DNA of 64,000 nucleotides, taken from contig NZ_CP074074.1 in NCBI RefSeq assembly GCF_045788535.1, positions 930,001-994,000 on the forward strand, read 5' to 3'. A program made the translations under genes and the position numbers. Numbering within the stretch: position 1 is the first letter of the stretch; every line of letters starts with the position of its first letter. Shown in pieces: positions 34,694-43,966 of the stretch. A model generated the notes under the pieces. It searched no databases and had not been told where the DNA came from. It saw only the letters and a program-made list of their open reading frames with translations. This DNA is from Allotamlana fucoidanivorans (GTDB taxonomy: Bacteria > Bacteroidota > Bacteroidia > Flavobacteriales > Flavobacteriaceae).

Positions 34694-36286
34694 TTAGCTT
34701 AAACTTAAACTTGATTTTGGTCTGGTTCTAAAGAATTCTTCAAAACTCTCTGGGTTTTCAACCACACCTCGCTTAGATACCAATTGAATATCAATATGTC
34801 TATCTTTTGCTATATAGGCAAAATCATCGAGAATTTCTATAACATCATTATCTAAATATCTTGTTTTTAACAAGTTCAACTCTAAATAGGTGTTTTCTGG
34901 AAGATTATGCAGCTCTTTTAAGATAGCTCCCTTGTTAAAAAAAGTAACCTCCTCAGCTAAAGTCATTTTTATTTTGTGTTTGCCATTGCTCTTATCTTCA
35001 ATATGTAAGAAGTGAGAGTTTTGGTAGCTTTTTAATAGAATAACTATGATGCCAACCAATAACCCCAAACTAATGCCCACTAATAAATCAGTAAATACAA
35101 TACCTACAACAGTGACTATAAATGGAACAAATTGTTTCCATCCCATGTTATACATTTTCTTAAATAAGGTGGGTTTAGCAAGCTTGTACCCCACAACCAA
35201 TAAAACGGCTGCTAAAACCGATAATGGAATTTTATTAAGTACACGGGGTATTAAAATAACAGATATTAATAAAAGAAAACCATGTATAATAGCAGACATT
35301 TTAGTTTTACCGCCAGACTGTACATTAGCCGAACTTCGAACAATAACCTGAGTTATAGGCAACCCTCCAATCAATCCTGAAATGATATTCCCGGTACCTT
35401 GTGCCAATAATTCTCGGTTAGTTGGAGTTACGTGCTTTTCGGGGTCAAGTTTATCTGTTGCTTCCACACTCAATAAGGTTTCTAAACTCGCCACAAGAGC
35501 AATGGTAAACGCAACTACCCAAACATCTGTATTCATAATAGCCGAAAAATTAGGAAAGCTAAATTGCTTAAAAAAAGACGTGGCATCTTCGGGAATTGGT
35601 ACACTTACCAAATGCGATTGAGAGATGCTTAAAGCCTCACTTGAACTGGTTAAACTATAAAAAACAATACCTATTACAACGGCAACCAAAGGCCCTTGAA
35701 TGATTGTAAACACTTTAGCTTTTTTTGCTAAAATATTATCCCATATTAAAATAACAGCTAATCCTACAACCCCCACTATGAGAGAACCAATGATGACATT
35801 ATCAAATACATGTAAAATAGCAGAAAACGTATTTTCTCCTGAAGCTTCAATAAAACTATCGGCACCTTCTGGCTCTGAATCATAGCCAAAAAAATGAGGT
35901 ATTTGTTTTAAAATTATAATAATTCCAATACCTGTTAACATTCCTTTTATAACTGAGGACGGAAAGTAATACCCAATAACACCGGCTTTTAAAACGCCAA
36001 AAATAATTTGAATAATACCTGCTAAAACCACAGCTACTAGAAAGTTTTGGTAACTGCCTAGTGTGCCAATAGCCGCTAGGACTATGGCTGCTAAACCCGC
36101 AGCAGGGCCACTTACACCAAGCCTTGACCCACTCAAACTTCCCACAACAATACCTCCAACAATTCCAGCAATTAATCCTGAAAACAAAGGGGCTCCACTG
36201 GCTAGGGCTATTCCTAAACACAATGGTAAGGCAACAAAAAATACGACTATACTTGACGGTAAGTCATTCTTAAGATATTTAAACAT
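34694..36286 (-). CDS. SulP-family anion transporter with STAS domain
   Basis: The 530-residue protein has 10-14 membrane segments in the N-terminal 430 residues, with the SulP signature in G-V-S-G-P-A-A-G-L near residue 57. A cytoplasmic STAS domain covers about 440-525. The family moves sulfate, bicarbonate and other anions, and BicA is the bicarbonate member. Linkage to a carbonic anhydrase favours bicarbonate. It is the first gene of the unit. An inverted repeat lies 19-40 bases upstream of its start. Confidence 0.9.
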   Translation of the reverse strand: MFKYLKNDLPSSIVVFFVALPLCLGIALASGAPLFSGLIAGIVGGIVVGSLSGSRLGVSGPAAGLAAIVLAAIGTLGSYQNFLVAVVLAGIIQIIFGVLKAGVIGYYFPSSVIKGMLTGIGIIIILKQIPHFFGYDSEPEGADSFIEASGENTFSAILHVFDNVIIGSLIVGVVGLAVILIWDNILAKKAKVFTIIQGPLVAVVIGIVFYSLTSSSEALSISQSHLVSVPIPEDATSFFKQFSFPNFSAIMNTDVWVVAFTIALVASLETLLSVEATDKLDPEKHVTPTNRELLAQGTGNIISGLIGGLPITQVIVRSSANVQSGGKTKMSAIIHGFLLLISVILIPRVLNKIPLSVLAAVLLVVGYKLAKPTLFKKMYNMGWKQFVPFIVTVVGIVFTDLLVGISLGLLVGIIVILLKSYQNSHFLHIEDKSNGKHKIKMTLAEEVTFFNKGAILKELHNLPENTYLELNLLKTRYLDNDVIEILDDFAYIAKDRHIDIQLVSKRGVVENPESFEEFFRTRPKSSLSLS

Positions 36287-36304
36287 ACTATAATACTGTT
36301 TTGT

Positions 36305-36326
36305 CTTATGATATATACATCATAAG
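36305..36326 (-). promoter_or_regulatory. Candidate operator of the SulP/USP/carbonic anhydrase operon
   Basis: CTTATGAT and ATCATAAG are perfect 8-base inverted arms with a 6-base AT spacer, within 40 bases of the SulP start codon. The shape and place fit a dimeric regulator site. No T-run follows, so it is not a terminator. The protein that binds it is unknown. Confidence 0.5.
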
Positions 36327-36368
36327 TATTAAAAAAACCATTACTTGAACGGTACACGAAAAACGAAA

Positions 36369-36671
36369 TTATACTAGGTTATAATCGGGTGGTGGGGAAA
36401 TAAGATTAAGGTGTGGTTTTTGGTATTTTTTAAAGAAATAAAACAATTCAAACTCTTCTAAACCGAACGGAATTGGAAGTTCTGAGTTTGTTTGATCCAA
36501 AACCAGTGGATCAATTTCCTTATGTTTTTCTCCCCCTTTTTCTTCTTCTTCGGAGCAGGTATAAAACGAAGAAACGTCAATAGAATCATCTACCATCAAA
36601 ATAACTGTAGGTGCTGTAACAAACAGCAAAAACAAAATAGATAATGTTAAAGAAACTATATTTTTTGACAT
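36369..36671 (-). CDS. Small membrane protein of unknown function
   Basis: The 100-residue protein has one hydrophobic segment at about 8-26 (L-S-I-L-F-L-L-F-V-T-A-P), then a charged part with E-E-E-E-K-G-G-E. The C terminus is proline-rich, I-S-P-P-P-D-Y-N-L-V. One cysteine follows the membrane segment. I do not recognise a characterised family. It lies downstream of batE on the same strand with a 56-base gap and may be read from the Bat transcript. Confidence 0.7.
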   Translation of the reverse strand: MSKNIVSLTLSILFLLFVTAPTVILMVDDSIDVSSFYTCSEEEEKGGEKHKEIDPLVLDQTNSELPIPFGLEEFELFYFFKKYQKPHLNLISPPPDYNLV

Positions 36672-36727
36672 GAATTTAAAACTTCAAAGTCGTAAATATA
36701 TACTTTTTAACAAAATACATGCAAATT

Positions 36728-37486
36728 TTAGAATTCCTTTAACATTTTAATATCTTCTGAAATAACCCAACCTGTTTTACCGTCAGACAATTTTATTTTT
36801 TGCCAATAATTGTATGTATCAACCACTTGAACTTTTGTGCCCTCGTGTAACCTAAAAACCTCTTCACTTCTTGGATTAGGATCACTCTTCACTTTACTTT
36901 CTTGCACAAACACAATGGCGGGGTTATCACGCTTATCTAAATTATATTTGTGAAACGCAAAGGCCAACGTAATAAATACTAACGCTAAGAACACTAAACT
37001 TCCTATAAAAGTTAGACGCTTTCGTAAGGTACTATAGGCAAAGTAATACACTAAAAACAATACAACAAACATAAAAACTAGAGCCACAGCGGTTTTTGCC
37101 CAAGTATCAAATGTTAATTTATGCGTTAGGGTGTTTACTATTTTTTTTAATCCAGCTTCAGGAACCACATCAATAGCATCAATGGTCATGTTTTGAGCAA
37201 AGGCTAAATTATTTTTTATTTCAGCATCATTAGGTTCAAGTAGTAAGGCTTTTTCATAAAAATAAATACTGGGCCCGATATTGTTAAGCTTATAATTAGC
37301 ATTAGCTAAATTAAAATATAATGCTGCTGAATGCTCACCACTCTCAATAATAGATTGGTAATTATCTATAGCTTCGGCATATTTACCTTCATTGTAAAAC
37401 GTGTTTGCCTTCTCAAAAACAGCTTGGTTTTGAGCCTGTATTAGTAAACAAGATAACACAGATAGTATGTATAAGAGCTTTTTCAT
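36728..37486 (-). CDS. batE: BatE: TPR and SH3-like domain membrane protein
   Basis: Translation from 37486 gives 252 residues. A start at 37507 is possible but would sit inside batD. A signal peptide ends at about I-Q-A-Q. TPR repeats cover about 20-100, two membrane segments are near residues 130-150 and 158-178, and a bacterial SH3-like domain ends the protein (K-V-Q-V-V-D-T-Y-N-Y-W-Q-K-I-K-L). It is the last of the bat genes. The Bat system was named for Bacteroides aerotolerance and its mechanism is not established. Confidence 0.85.
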   Translation of the reverse strand: MKKLLYILSVLSCLLIQAQNQAVFEKANTFYNEGKYAEAIDNYQSIIESGEHSAALYFNLANANYKLNNIGPSIYFYEKALLLEPNDAEIKNNLAFAQNMTIDAIDVVPEAGLKKIVNTLTHKLTFDTWAKTAVALVFMFVVLFLVYYFAYSTLRKRLTFIGSLVFLALVFITLAFAFHKYNLDKRDNPAIVFVQESKVKSDPNPRSEEVFRLHEGTKVQVVDTYNYWQKIKLSDGKTGWVISEDIKMLKEF

Positions 37487-37487
37487 A

Positions 37488-39263
37488 TTAACGTGCCTGT
37501 TTGTCAATTAATGAAATTGTTTTTCCTGCCTTATCATAATCCTCTTGCATGGTTACAATATCAATAGGAGTGTACCGTGCTAATTCACAACTTTCAATGA
37601 GTGTAATAAAATCTTTTATCACTCCTTCCTCTACTTGTTTTTCTTCAAGTAAATCAGTGATGCGTTCTTTACTCAAATCACTGCTTTCAATATGCAATTT
37701 GGCTTTTAAATAATTATGTAACGCCTTTTCAAGAGCAATGTAAAAAGCTTCTTTATGACCTAATGATTTTTTAGCATTACTCAAATATTTTCGCACCAAT
37801 TTATTAGCTCTACGTACTTTGTTTCCCGCTACATCAGCGTCGCGAATGGCCTTTTTCTTTCTAACTACAATAGCCAGAGGTATGGCTAAAAACGGCAATA
37901 AAAGTAAGCTCCAAAATGCCTTCGATTTAAAGAAATACACTTGTTTTATAGCAGTAAACTCGGTCTTTGTTTTTATAAAAGCAAATTGATCACTGCTTAA
38001 TACCACAGACTGCTTGTTATTTGCTACAACAGCTGTGTCGTCATTGGTTGAAACACTTGAAGGTCCGTTCAATACATTAATTACTATTTCATCAGACGAC
38101 AAACGTTTATAGCTTTTGGTTTTTAAATCAAAATACGAAAATGAAATACTAGGAATAGGATATTTCCCTTTGTATTGCGGTACCACCGTATAGCTGTCTT
38201 GAATACTGCCCTGCATCCCTGATAGGTTAGTTTTTACGTTTTCTTCATGTTCGGGCTCATAAACCTCTAAAGAACTTGGTAAGCTCACTTTTGGCAATTT
38301 AAAAAGCTTTAAGTTTCCATTACCCGATACCTTAAGTTTAAGTTGTAGTGATTCGGTGGCATCTAGTACTGTTTTAGATGCTGTGACATCCAAATCAAAA
38401 CTTCCAACAGCCCCAGTAAAATCAAGCGGTTTTCCTGTTTCTGGTAGCGGTTTTACAGTAATGGTTTTATTTCCAGCCGATACCCTCCTGTTAACACGCG
38501 TCATCAAAACACTTCCAAAAATATCTCGGCGATTTGTAGGTACTCTCAGGGCAATGTCTAAACTTAAAGGCTCTAAGTCAAGCTTACCCGTTTTCTGCGG
38601 ATATAACACTGTTTTTCGCAATACCAAGAAACGATAATCTTCACCATTGTATGCACCATTTTGCACCCGCTGGTCTTGCGTATTGATATTCTGACTCCAA
38701 AAATCATTATACCGCGGTGTATCAATTTCATTCCAATTATCTACCGCTATTTTGGGAGACACATATAACTTGTATACCACTGTAATAGCTTCATTAAGAT
38801 ATGGATTGGTTTTTGACACCTCGGCAACCAAATGAATATTCTCTGATGCTAGATAGTTAGGATCATTAGGGTCTTTAGGAATTTCAACAGCGGCGGTAAC
38901 TTCTACTTTTTGGGGAACCGTTTTATAGGTAGTGCCATCAATAACTATTTTGGCCTGCGAGATGGTAAATACACCTCTTTTCTTAGGTGCTAAAAAATAG
39001 CTATAGGTTTTTTTATAGGTTCTAACCCCATTAATCCAAGAATTACTCACGGATTGATTAGGACCACCCACCACCATAAAATTTGAAAAATCTGGCGGAA
39101 TAAAATTGTCGCCATCTTGATTCATAATAAAATCAATACGCAAACGCTCATTGATTCCTAATTTATGTTTACTCAATTTTGCAACAAACTCTACCTCTTG
39201 AGACGAAGCTATACTTGCTACAAAAAGAATTAGAATTATGGATAGGTGCCTTATGAGTTTCAT
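37488..39263 (-). CDS. batD: BatD: oxygen tolerance family protein
   Basis: Translation from 39263 (M-K-L-I-R-H-L) gives 591 residues with a signal peptide ending near I-A-S-S-Q. Several beta-sandwich domains (about 25-430) follow, including F-V-A-K-L-S-K-H-K-L-G and the Y-K-T-V-P-Q region. A membrane segment lies near residue 450 (S-L-L-L-L-P-F-L-A-I-P-L-A-I-V-V), and a cytoplasmic helical tail ends the chain. The BatD family is periplasmic with a C-terminal anchor. The stop is one base before the batE start. Confidence 0.88.
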   Translation of the reverse strand: MKLIRHLSIILILFVASIASSQEVEFVAKLSKHKLGINERLRIDFIMNQDGDNFIPPDFSNFMVVGGPNQSVSNSWINGVRTYKKTYSYFLAPKKRGVFTISQAKIVIDGTTYKTVPQKVEVTAAVEIPKDPNDPNYLASENIHLVAEVSKTNPYLNEAITVVYKLYVSPKIAVDNWNEIDTPRYNDFWSQNINTQDQRVQNGAYNGEDYRFLVLRKTVLYPQKTGKLDLEPLSLDIALRVPTNRRDIFGSVLMTRVNRRVSAGNKTITVKPLPETGKPLDFTGAVGSFDLDVTASKTVLDATESLQLKLKVSGNGNLKLFKLPKVSLPSSLEVYEPEHEENVKTNLSGMQGSIQDSYTVVPQYKGKYPIPSISFSYFDLKTKSYKRLSSDEIVINVLNGPSSVSTNDDTAVVANNKQSVVLSSDQFAFIKTKTEFTAIKQVYFFKSKAFWSLLLLPFLAIPLAIVVRKKKAIRDADVAGNKVRRANKLVRKYLSNAKKSLGHKEAFYIALEKALHNYLKAKLHIESSDLSKERITDLLEEKQVEEGVIKDFITLIESCELARYTPIDIVTMQEDYDKAGKTISLIDKQAR

Positions 39264-39302
39264 ATTTTCTTCACGATTCAGATGATGCATATCAAACTAC
39301 GT

Positions 39303-40130
39303 TTACCAATCTTTAGCTGATTTAACTTTTACGCCTTTTTGTTTCTCTGCATTTATTTTTTCCTGTACCTGCTGCTCTTGATTATTCATAGCCTCTAGCA
39401 AATTCTTAATTTGCTGTGGTGATAATTGCCCTGGCTGTGGCTGTGGCTGCTTATCTTCTTTGTCTTTCCCCTCATCTTTTTTATCATCTTCAGGTTTGCC
39501 TTCATCATCCTTTTCTTTGTCGCTATCCTTTTTATCTTCATCGCCCTGATCATTTTGGTCGTCTTTGTTATCGCCTTCCTGATCTTGATTATCTTCCTGA
39601 TCTTTTTGATCTTCGTTATCCTTATTCTCGTCTTGATTATCCTGATCTTGATTTTGATCATCTTGCTGCTTTTGTTCTTCAGCACAGGCTTTGGCCACGG
39701 CTAAATTATAGCGTGTTTCGTCATCAGACGGATTGTTTCGTAAGGCATTTTTATAAGCTTCAACGGCTTCTTTACATTGCTCGCTTTGCATCAATACATT
39801 GCCTATGTTATGAAAGGCTTTATGTTTTTCTTCTTTGGTAGTTGCCGACTTTACAGCCTGTTCTAATCGGTATAAAGCCTCTTCAAAATTTCCGTTTTTA
39901 ATATAGGCATTGGCTAAATTATAGACCCCTGCTACCGATGTTGGCTGTTCTGAAATAGCCTTTCTATATGCCATTTCGGCCGAAACAATATCTTCTGAAC
40001 TCAACTTCTCATTACCTTCATAAACATAATTATTAGCCTTTTTCATAGCCAATAATTGGGCTTTATTATCTTGCTGCGCCCAAGAAAATAATGTGGTAAA
40101 TATGATAATGTATGTTACAATGTGTTTCAT
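39303..40130 (-). CDS. batC: BatC: TPR protein with acidic low-complexity tail
   Basis: The 275-residue protein has a signal peptide ending near S-W-A-Q-Q and TPR repeats at about 30-150. About 80 residues of D/E/K/Q/N repeats follow (Q-D-Q-D-N-Q-D-E, K-D-D-E-G-K-P-E-D-D), from about 155 to 235. The C terminus has a short conserved helix, Q-Q-I-K-N-L-L-E-A-M, and ends K-S-A-K-D-W. The TPR part probably mediates assembly with BatA and BatB. The repeated DNA at about 39420-39665 gives long antisense frames that are not genes. The batB gene ends about 113 bases upstream, a larger gap than elsewhere in the operon. Confidence 0.87.
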   Translation of the reverse strand: MKHIVTYIIIFTTLFSWAQQDNKAQLLAMKKANNYVYEGNEKLSSEDIVSAEMAYRKAISEQPTSVAGVYNLANAYIKNGNFEEALYRLEQAVKSATTKEEKHKAFHNIGNVLMQSEQCKEAVEAYKNALRNNPSDDETRYNLAVAKACAEEQKQQDDQNQDQDNQDENKDNEDQKDQEDNQDQEGDNKDDQNDQGDEDKKDSDKEKDDEGKPEDDKKDEGKDKEDKQPQPQPGQLSPQQIKNLLEAMNNQEQQVQEKINAEKQKGVKVKSAKDW

Positions 40131-40243
40131 AATATTCTGTCCTAATTTTATACATCAGACGGTTTTTTCACTCTTTCTAAAATATAAAACCTCTTTATTT
40201 ATTTCAGTTAAAGAACTTATAAATTATAGTGCTTTCACAGAAA

Positions 40244-41281
40244 CTATAAATTCTCATTAAATAAATTTAATTTTTTCAGCCATGCTGTTTTTCGTTCTAA
40301 AAGAAATACATCGAGCAATAAAAAGAATATTCCGAAGCCTAAAAACCATTGAAACTGGCTTTTAAAATCAGCAAATTGCTTGGCTTCAAATTCTGTTTTA
40401 TCCATAGCGTTTAAAATCTCTCTTATATTTTCAACCACTTCATTGGTGTTTCTTCCATTAATGTAAACCCCATTAGCTGCACTAGCAATATCTTTTAAGG
40501 TGTCTTCATTAAGTTTAGTAATAACTGTTTCGCCTTCGCTGTTCTTTTTGTAATTTAATACCACACCATTTCGTTTTTCTGGAATAGGCCCTCCTTTTAC
40601 ATCGCCTACACCAATGGTAAAAATTCTAATACCTTCCTCATGAGCTTCTTCTGCAACCGAAGCCGATGCTTCACTATGGTCTTCACCATCTGAAATTATG
40701 ATTAATACCCGATTGGTTTGTTGCTCATCATCAAAATAAGTTTTAGCCAATGAAATAGCCTCGTTAATGGCAGTTCCCTGTGACGATAACATATCGGTAT
40801 TCATACTTTGTAAAAACATCTTTGCCGATGCATAATCCGTTGTAATGGGTAACTGCGGAAACGCTTTACCAGCATACGCAATAATTCCCACCCGATCACT
40901 AGCCAAATTATTGATAATTTGGGTAACCAACTGTTTTGATTTTTCAAGACGGTTTGGTGCAATATCTTCGGCTAACATACTTTTTGAAACATCCACTGCA
41001 AAAACAATATCAACCCCTTCACGTTTCACCGTTTCTAACTTGGTTCCTATTTTAGGGTTTACCAGAGCGATGGTTAAACAGAAAAAGGCCAAACTCAATA
41101 CAATAACTTTAAGAGCGCCTTTAAAAATAGACTTATTGGGACATAACTTATTAAGTAATCTTTTATCAGAAAATTTACTTTGTACCCTGTATCTCCAAAA
41201 TTGAAGCACCAAAAAGAGAAGGATAATTACCGGAATAATTCCCAATGCCCAAAACCATATTTTTTCTTCTAATTGATACAT
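40244..41281 (-). CDS. batB: BatB: von Willebrand factor A domain protein
   Basis: The 345-residue protein has two N-terminal membrane segments near residues 10-26 and 57-77, a VWA domain at about 88-300, and a C-terminal segment near 313-330. The metal-dependent adhesion site is D-V-S-K-S (D-x-S-x-S) near residue 97, with T in Q-G-T-A-I-N-E-A. It is paralogous to BatA and lies 15 bases downstream of it. VWA domains bind protein partners through the metal. Confidence 0.92.
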   Translation of the reverse strand: MYQLEEKIWFWALGIIPVIILLFLVLQFWRYRVQSKFSDKRLLNKLCPNKSIFKGALKVIVLSLAFFCLTIALVNPKIGTKLETVKREGVDIVFAVDVSKSMLAEDIAPNRLEKSKQLVTQIINNLASDRVGIIAYAGKAFPQLPITTDYASAKMFLQSMNTDMLSSQGTAINEAISLAKTYFDDEQQTNRVLIIISDGEDHSEASASVAEEAHEEGIRIFTIGVGDVKGGPIPEKRNGVVLNYKKNSEGETVITKLNEDTLKDIASAANGVYINGRNTNEVVENIREILNAMDKTEFEAKQFADFKSQFQWFLGFGIFFLLLDVFLLERKTAWLKKLNLFNENL

Positions 41282-41296
41282 TGTATATTCTTTTGT

Positions 41297-42301
41297 TTAT
41301 ACGAAACTTCTAAAAACAGTATTACGTAATAGCAACTCTACCAATAATAAAATACCCGCTAAAATAACTAGAAATCGATATTTCTCATCATAATTATAAA
41401 ACTTAAATTCTTCAATTTCAGTTTTTTCTAACTTATTAATTTCCTCATAAATGGCTTCAAGCTTTTCATTATCTGTAGCTCTAAAATACTTTCCGCCTGT
41501 GGCTTCGGCTATTTCCTTCAGCAATACTTCATCTATTTCAACCTGTATTCTTCCATATTGAAAATTACCGTTAGGCAAAATAGCCACTGGAGATAAAGCC
41601 ATACCATTGGTACCTAAACCAATGGTATACGTTTTAATACCGTATTCAACGGCCAATTCACTAGCTATTTTAGGATCTATAAACCCTGAATTATTTACAC
41701 CATCGGTTAGTAATATAATGACCTTACTAGCTGCTTTACTGTCTTTTAACCTATTTACGGCCGTAGCTAGTCCCATACCAATGGCTGTACCGCCTTCAAT
41801 AATAGTATTGTATTTAATACTTTTTAAAGAACGAAGCACTATAGCTTTATCACTAGTAATAGGTGTTTTCGTATAGCTTTCTCCAGCATATTCAACCAAA
41901 CCGATTCTATCATTAGGGCGATCTTTTATAAAATCTGCCGCCACATCTTTTAGGGCTTCTAATCTATTTGGCGATAAATCTTTTGCCAACATACTGGCCG
42001 ACACATCAATGGCCATAACAATGTCGATGCCTCGCGTAGTTTTAGTTTTTGTAGAAACATCAACAGATTGTGGTCTTGCTAAGGCCATAATTAAAAGAGC
42101 TAATGCCACCATTCTTAAAACAAACAGTGCGTGTCTTAATTTTGGTCTGATAGAATATGTTACTTTAAAGCCTTTTAACGTTGGCATTTTTAATTCCGCC
42201 GTTTGACGTTTGTAGGTTAATACATACCACAAAACAGTCAAAGGAATCACCAACAGAAACCAGAAAAAACCCTTATTTAAAAATTCTAAACCTTCAAACA
42301 T
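41297..42301 (-). CDS. batA: BatA: von Willebrand factor A domain protein
   Basis: The 334-residue protein has an N-terminal membrane helix near residues 10-28, a second near 58-75, and a VWA domain at about 90-295. Its MIDAS is D-V-S-A-S-M near residue 97. A C-terminal membrane segment ends the chain. The layout matches BatA of aerotolerance operons. Its start shares a base with the stop of the 552-residue gene upstream, so the two are translated together. Confidence 0.92.
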   Translation of the reverse strand: MFEGLEFLNKGFFWFLLVIPLTVLWYVLTYKRQTAELKMPTLKGFKVTYSIRPKLRHALFVLRMVALALLIMALARPQSVDVSTKTKTTRGIDIVMAIDVSASMLAKDLSPNRLEALKDVAADFIKDRPNDRIGLVEYAGESYTKTPITSDKAIVLRSLKSIKYNTIIEGGTAIGMGLATAVNRLKDSKAASKVIILLTDGVNNSGFIDPKIASELAVEYGIKTYTIGLGTNGMALSPVAILPNGNFQYGRIQVEIDEVLLKEIAEATGGKYFRATDNEKLEAIYEEINKLEKTEIEEFKFYNYDEKYRFLVILAGILLLVELLLRNTVFRSFV

Positions 42302-43959
42302 TATTTTTCTGCCTCTTTAAGTTCCACTGAATTTAAAATACGCTCTACCATTTGCGCTGCATAAACATCCTCTTCCTTATGAAATATCATGATTTGTTGA
42401 ATTACATTTTTTGATGTAAATCCTAAAATCACATATTTCCCTTTCTCTATTTGTTCTGTATTGGGTATTAAAGCATCCATAGTACCAAAAACCTTTAATC
42501 CCTCTGCTCCGTTGAGCGTAGTAAACTTTTCATTTTTAGTAATAATATTTTGGGCACCTGCCGATTCAAATAATTTTAAATTACCCTCAATAGCTTGTTG
42601 CAGATCAATTTTAGTTTCCCCAGAAGCTTTTAGCTTGGTTGTAGCCACTGTAATATGAAATCTATCAATCAAACTACCATAACTAAACTGCGTAATCTCT
42701 AATTGCTGTGCCATTTCCTCAGAAAGCTCAGGCGTTGTTCTTTTTAAAACTTTAGGCGTTGAGATAGTAACTGGTGGAAACCCATATTGACTGGTTACCC
42801 AATCTCCCTCAAGCAACTCTTTGCTATCATGACCAATAATAGTATCTTTTACGTAATTAAAACCATACCTTAAGGAAAATCCTGTAATGGTAGCTAATAG
42901 AAGAAATACACTAATACCAACGGTAATCCATATTTTTTTGCGTTTCTTTTTACGCTCTTGCTCTTGTCTGTATTGTTCATCGAGTAGCTTTTCTTCTTCT
43001 GTTGGTTCTGGCAAGGCTTCCTTAACGTGATCTATTTCAACATCAATAGTTTCTCTATCTAATTTTGCCAATTCAATATCTGGAGCCGATTTAGCAAATT
43101 TCACCAAATCTGCACGTTGTAAAATGTTTTGTAAATTTTTAATATCTTCTTGGCTAATATCAATTTGATTCCCTTCTTTAAGCAAGGTTAACCGATCTAT
43201 TAGTTCATTGGTTGTACTTTCTAAGGCTCTATCATAGACCTTTTCTTCAAGATATTTTCTAATAATAAAAGTTAACTCAGAGTAATAATCCTTTAGATTC
43301 TCTTGTTCTAAATACGGGCTCTCATCAAGTTTTTGTAGTGCCAATTTAGCGCGATCATAAGGTGGTAATAACGCTATTTTCTCATCTTCGGTTAAAGGTT
43401 TTTGCCTCCAAATAAACCAAAACAACAAAAAAGCAACTACCGCTATAATTAATAGGGTAATCAAGACGTATTGCCACCAATTACTCGCACTTTTTTCAAC
43501 CGCGATAATCGGTTTAATATCAAATAATCCCTCTGTACTATCTATGACCACGTTTCTTACTTCAACCTGTAAAGAATCCGTAAAAAAGGTTTTATCTCCA
43601 ATAAGTATTCTTTGTTGTGGGATAGTATACTTACCTGAATCAAACTGGGTTAAACCATATTTTTTAATAAGATTATATCTGTCGTTATTTTTCAACGTAT
43701 CAACATCGTAAGACTCAATCATTTCAAGAGGCGAGAAGGTTTGTCCCTCAGGAAAAACAACAAGCTGTGATGAATCGGTCTCTACTTGAATATGATAGGT
43801 GATTTGCGCTCCTATTTTTACAGAAGTTGAATCGATAGTAGATTTTACCTGTGCAAACGAATGGAACGCAAATAGAAAAAACATACCAAACAACACCACC
43901 ACAGATGGCTTCTCACAAACGGTATATGTTTTAGTCTTATATGGTAATTTAAAATTCAT
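42301..43959 (-). CDS. Bat-operon membrane protein with BatD-like N terminus, unknown function
   Basis: The 552-residue protein has an N-terminal signal or membrane segment near residues 20-36. A periplasmic beta domain of about 110 residues (V-K-I-G-A-Q-I-T-Y-H-I-Q-V) follows, then a membrane helix near 162-183. A cytoplasmic region of about 150 residues runs to a lysine-rich stretch before another helix near 345-365. The last part is a C-terminal periplasmic domain of about 170 residues. It sits where similar genes of Flavobacteria sit, between DUF58 and batA. I do not know a function for it. The N-terminal domain resembles the beta domains of BatD and DUF4381 proteins. Confidence 0.8.
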   Translation of the reverse strand: MNFKLPYKTKTYTVCEKPSVVVLFGMFFLFAFHSFAQVKSTIDSTSVKIGAQITYHIQVETDSSQLVVFPEGQTFSPLEMIESYDVDTLKNNDRYNLIKKYGLTQFDSGKYTIPQQRILIGDKTFFTDSLQVEVRNVVIDSTEGLFDIKPIIAVEKSASNWWQYVLITLLIIAVVAFLLFWFIWRQKPLTEDEKIALLPPYDRAKLALQKLDESPYLEQENLKDYYSELTFIIRKYLEEKVYDRALESTTNELIDRLTLLKEGNQIDISQEDIKNLQNILQRADLVKFAKSAPDIELAKLDRETIDVEIDHVKEALPEPTEEEKLLDEQYRQEQERKKKRKKIWITVGISVFLLLATITGFSLRYGFNYVKDTIIGHDSKELLEGDWVTSQYGFPPVTISTPKVLKRTTPELSEEMAQQLEITQFSYGSLIDRFHITVATTKLKASGETKIDLQQAIEGNLKLFESAGAQNIITKNEKFTTLNGAEGLKVFGTMDALIPNTEQIEKGKYVILGFTSKNVIQQIMIFHKEEDVYAAQMVERILNSVELKEAEK

Positions 43960-43966
43960 AATCCGT

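Noticed and set aside
39416..39841. Long plus-strand frames opposite batC
   Set aside because: They are antisense to the acidic repeat tail of BatC. Codon bias of GAT/GAA repeats gives open frames on the other strand.
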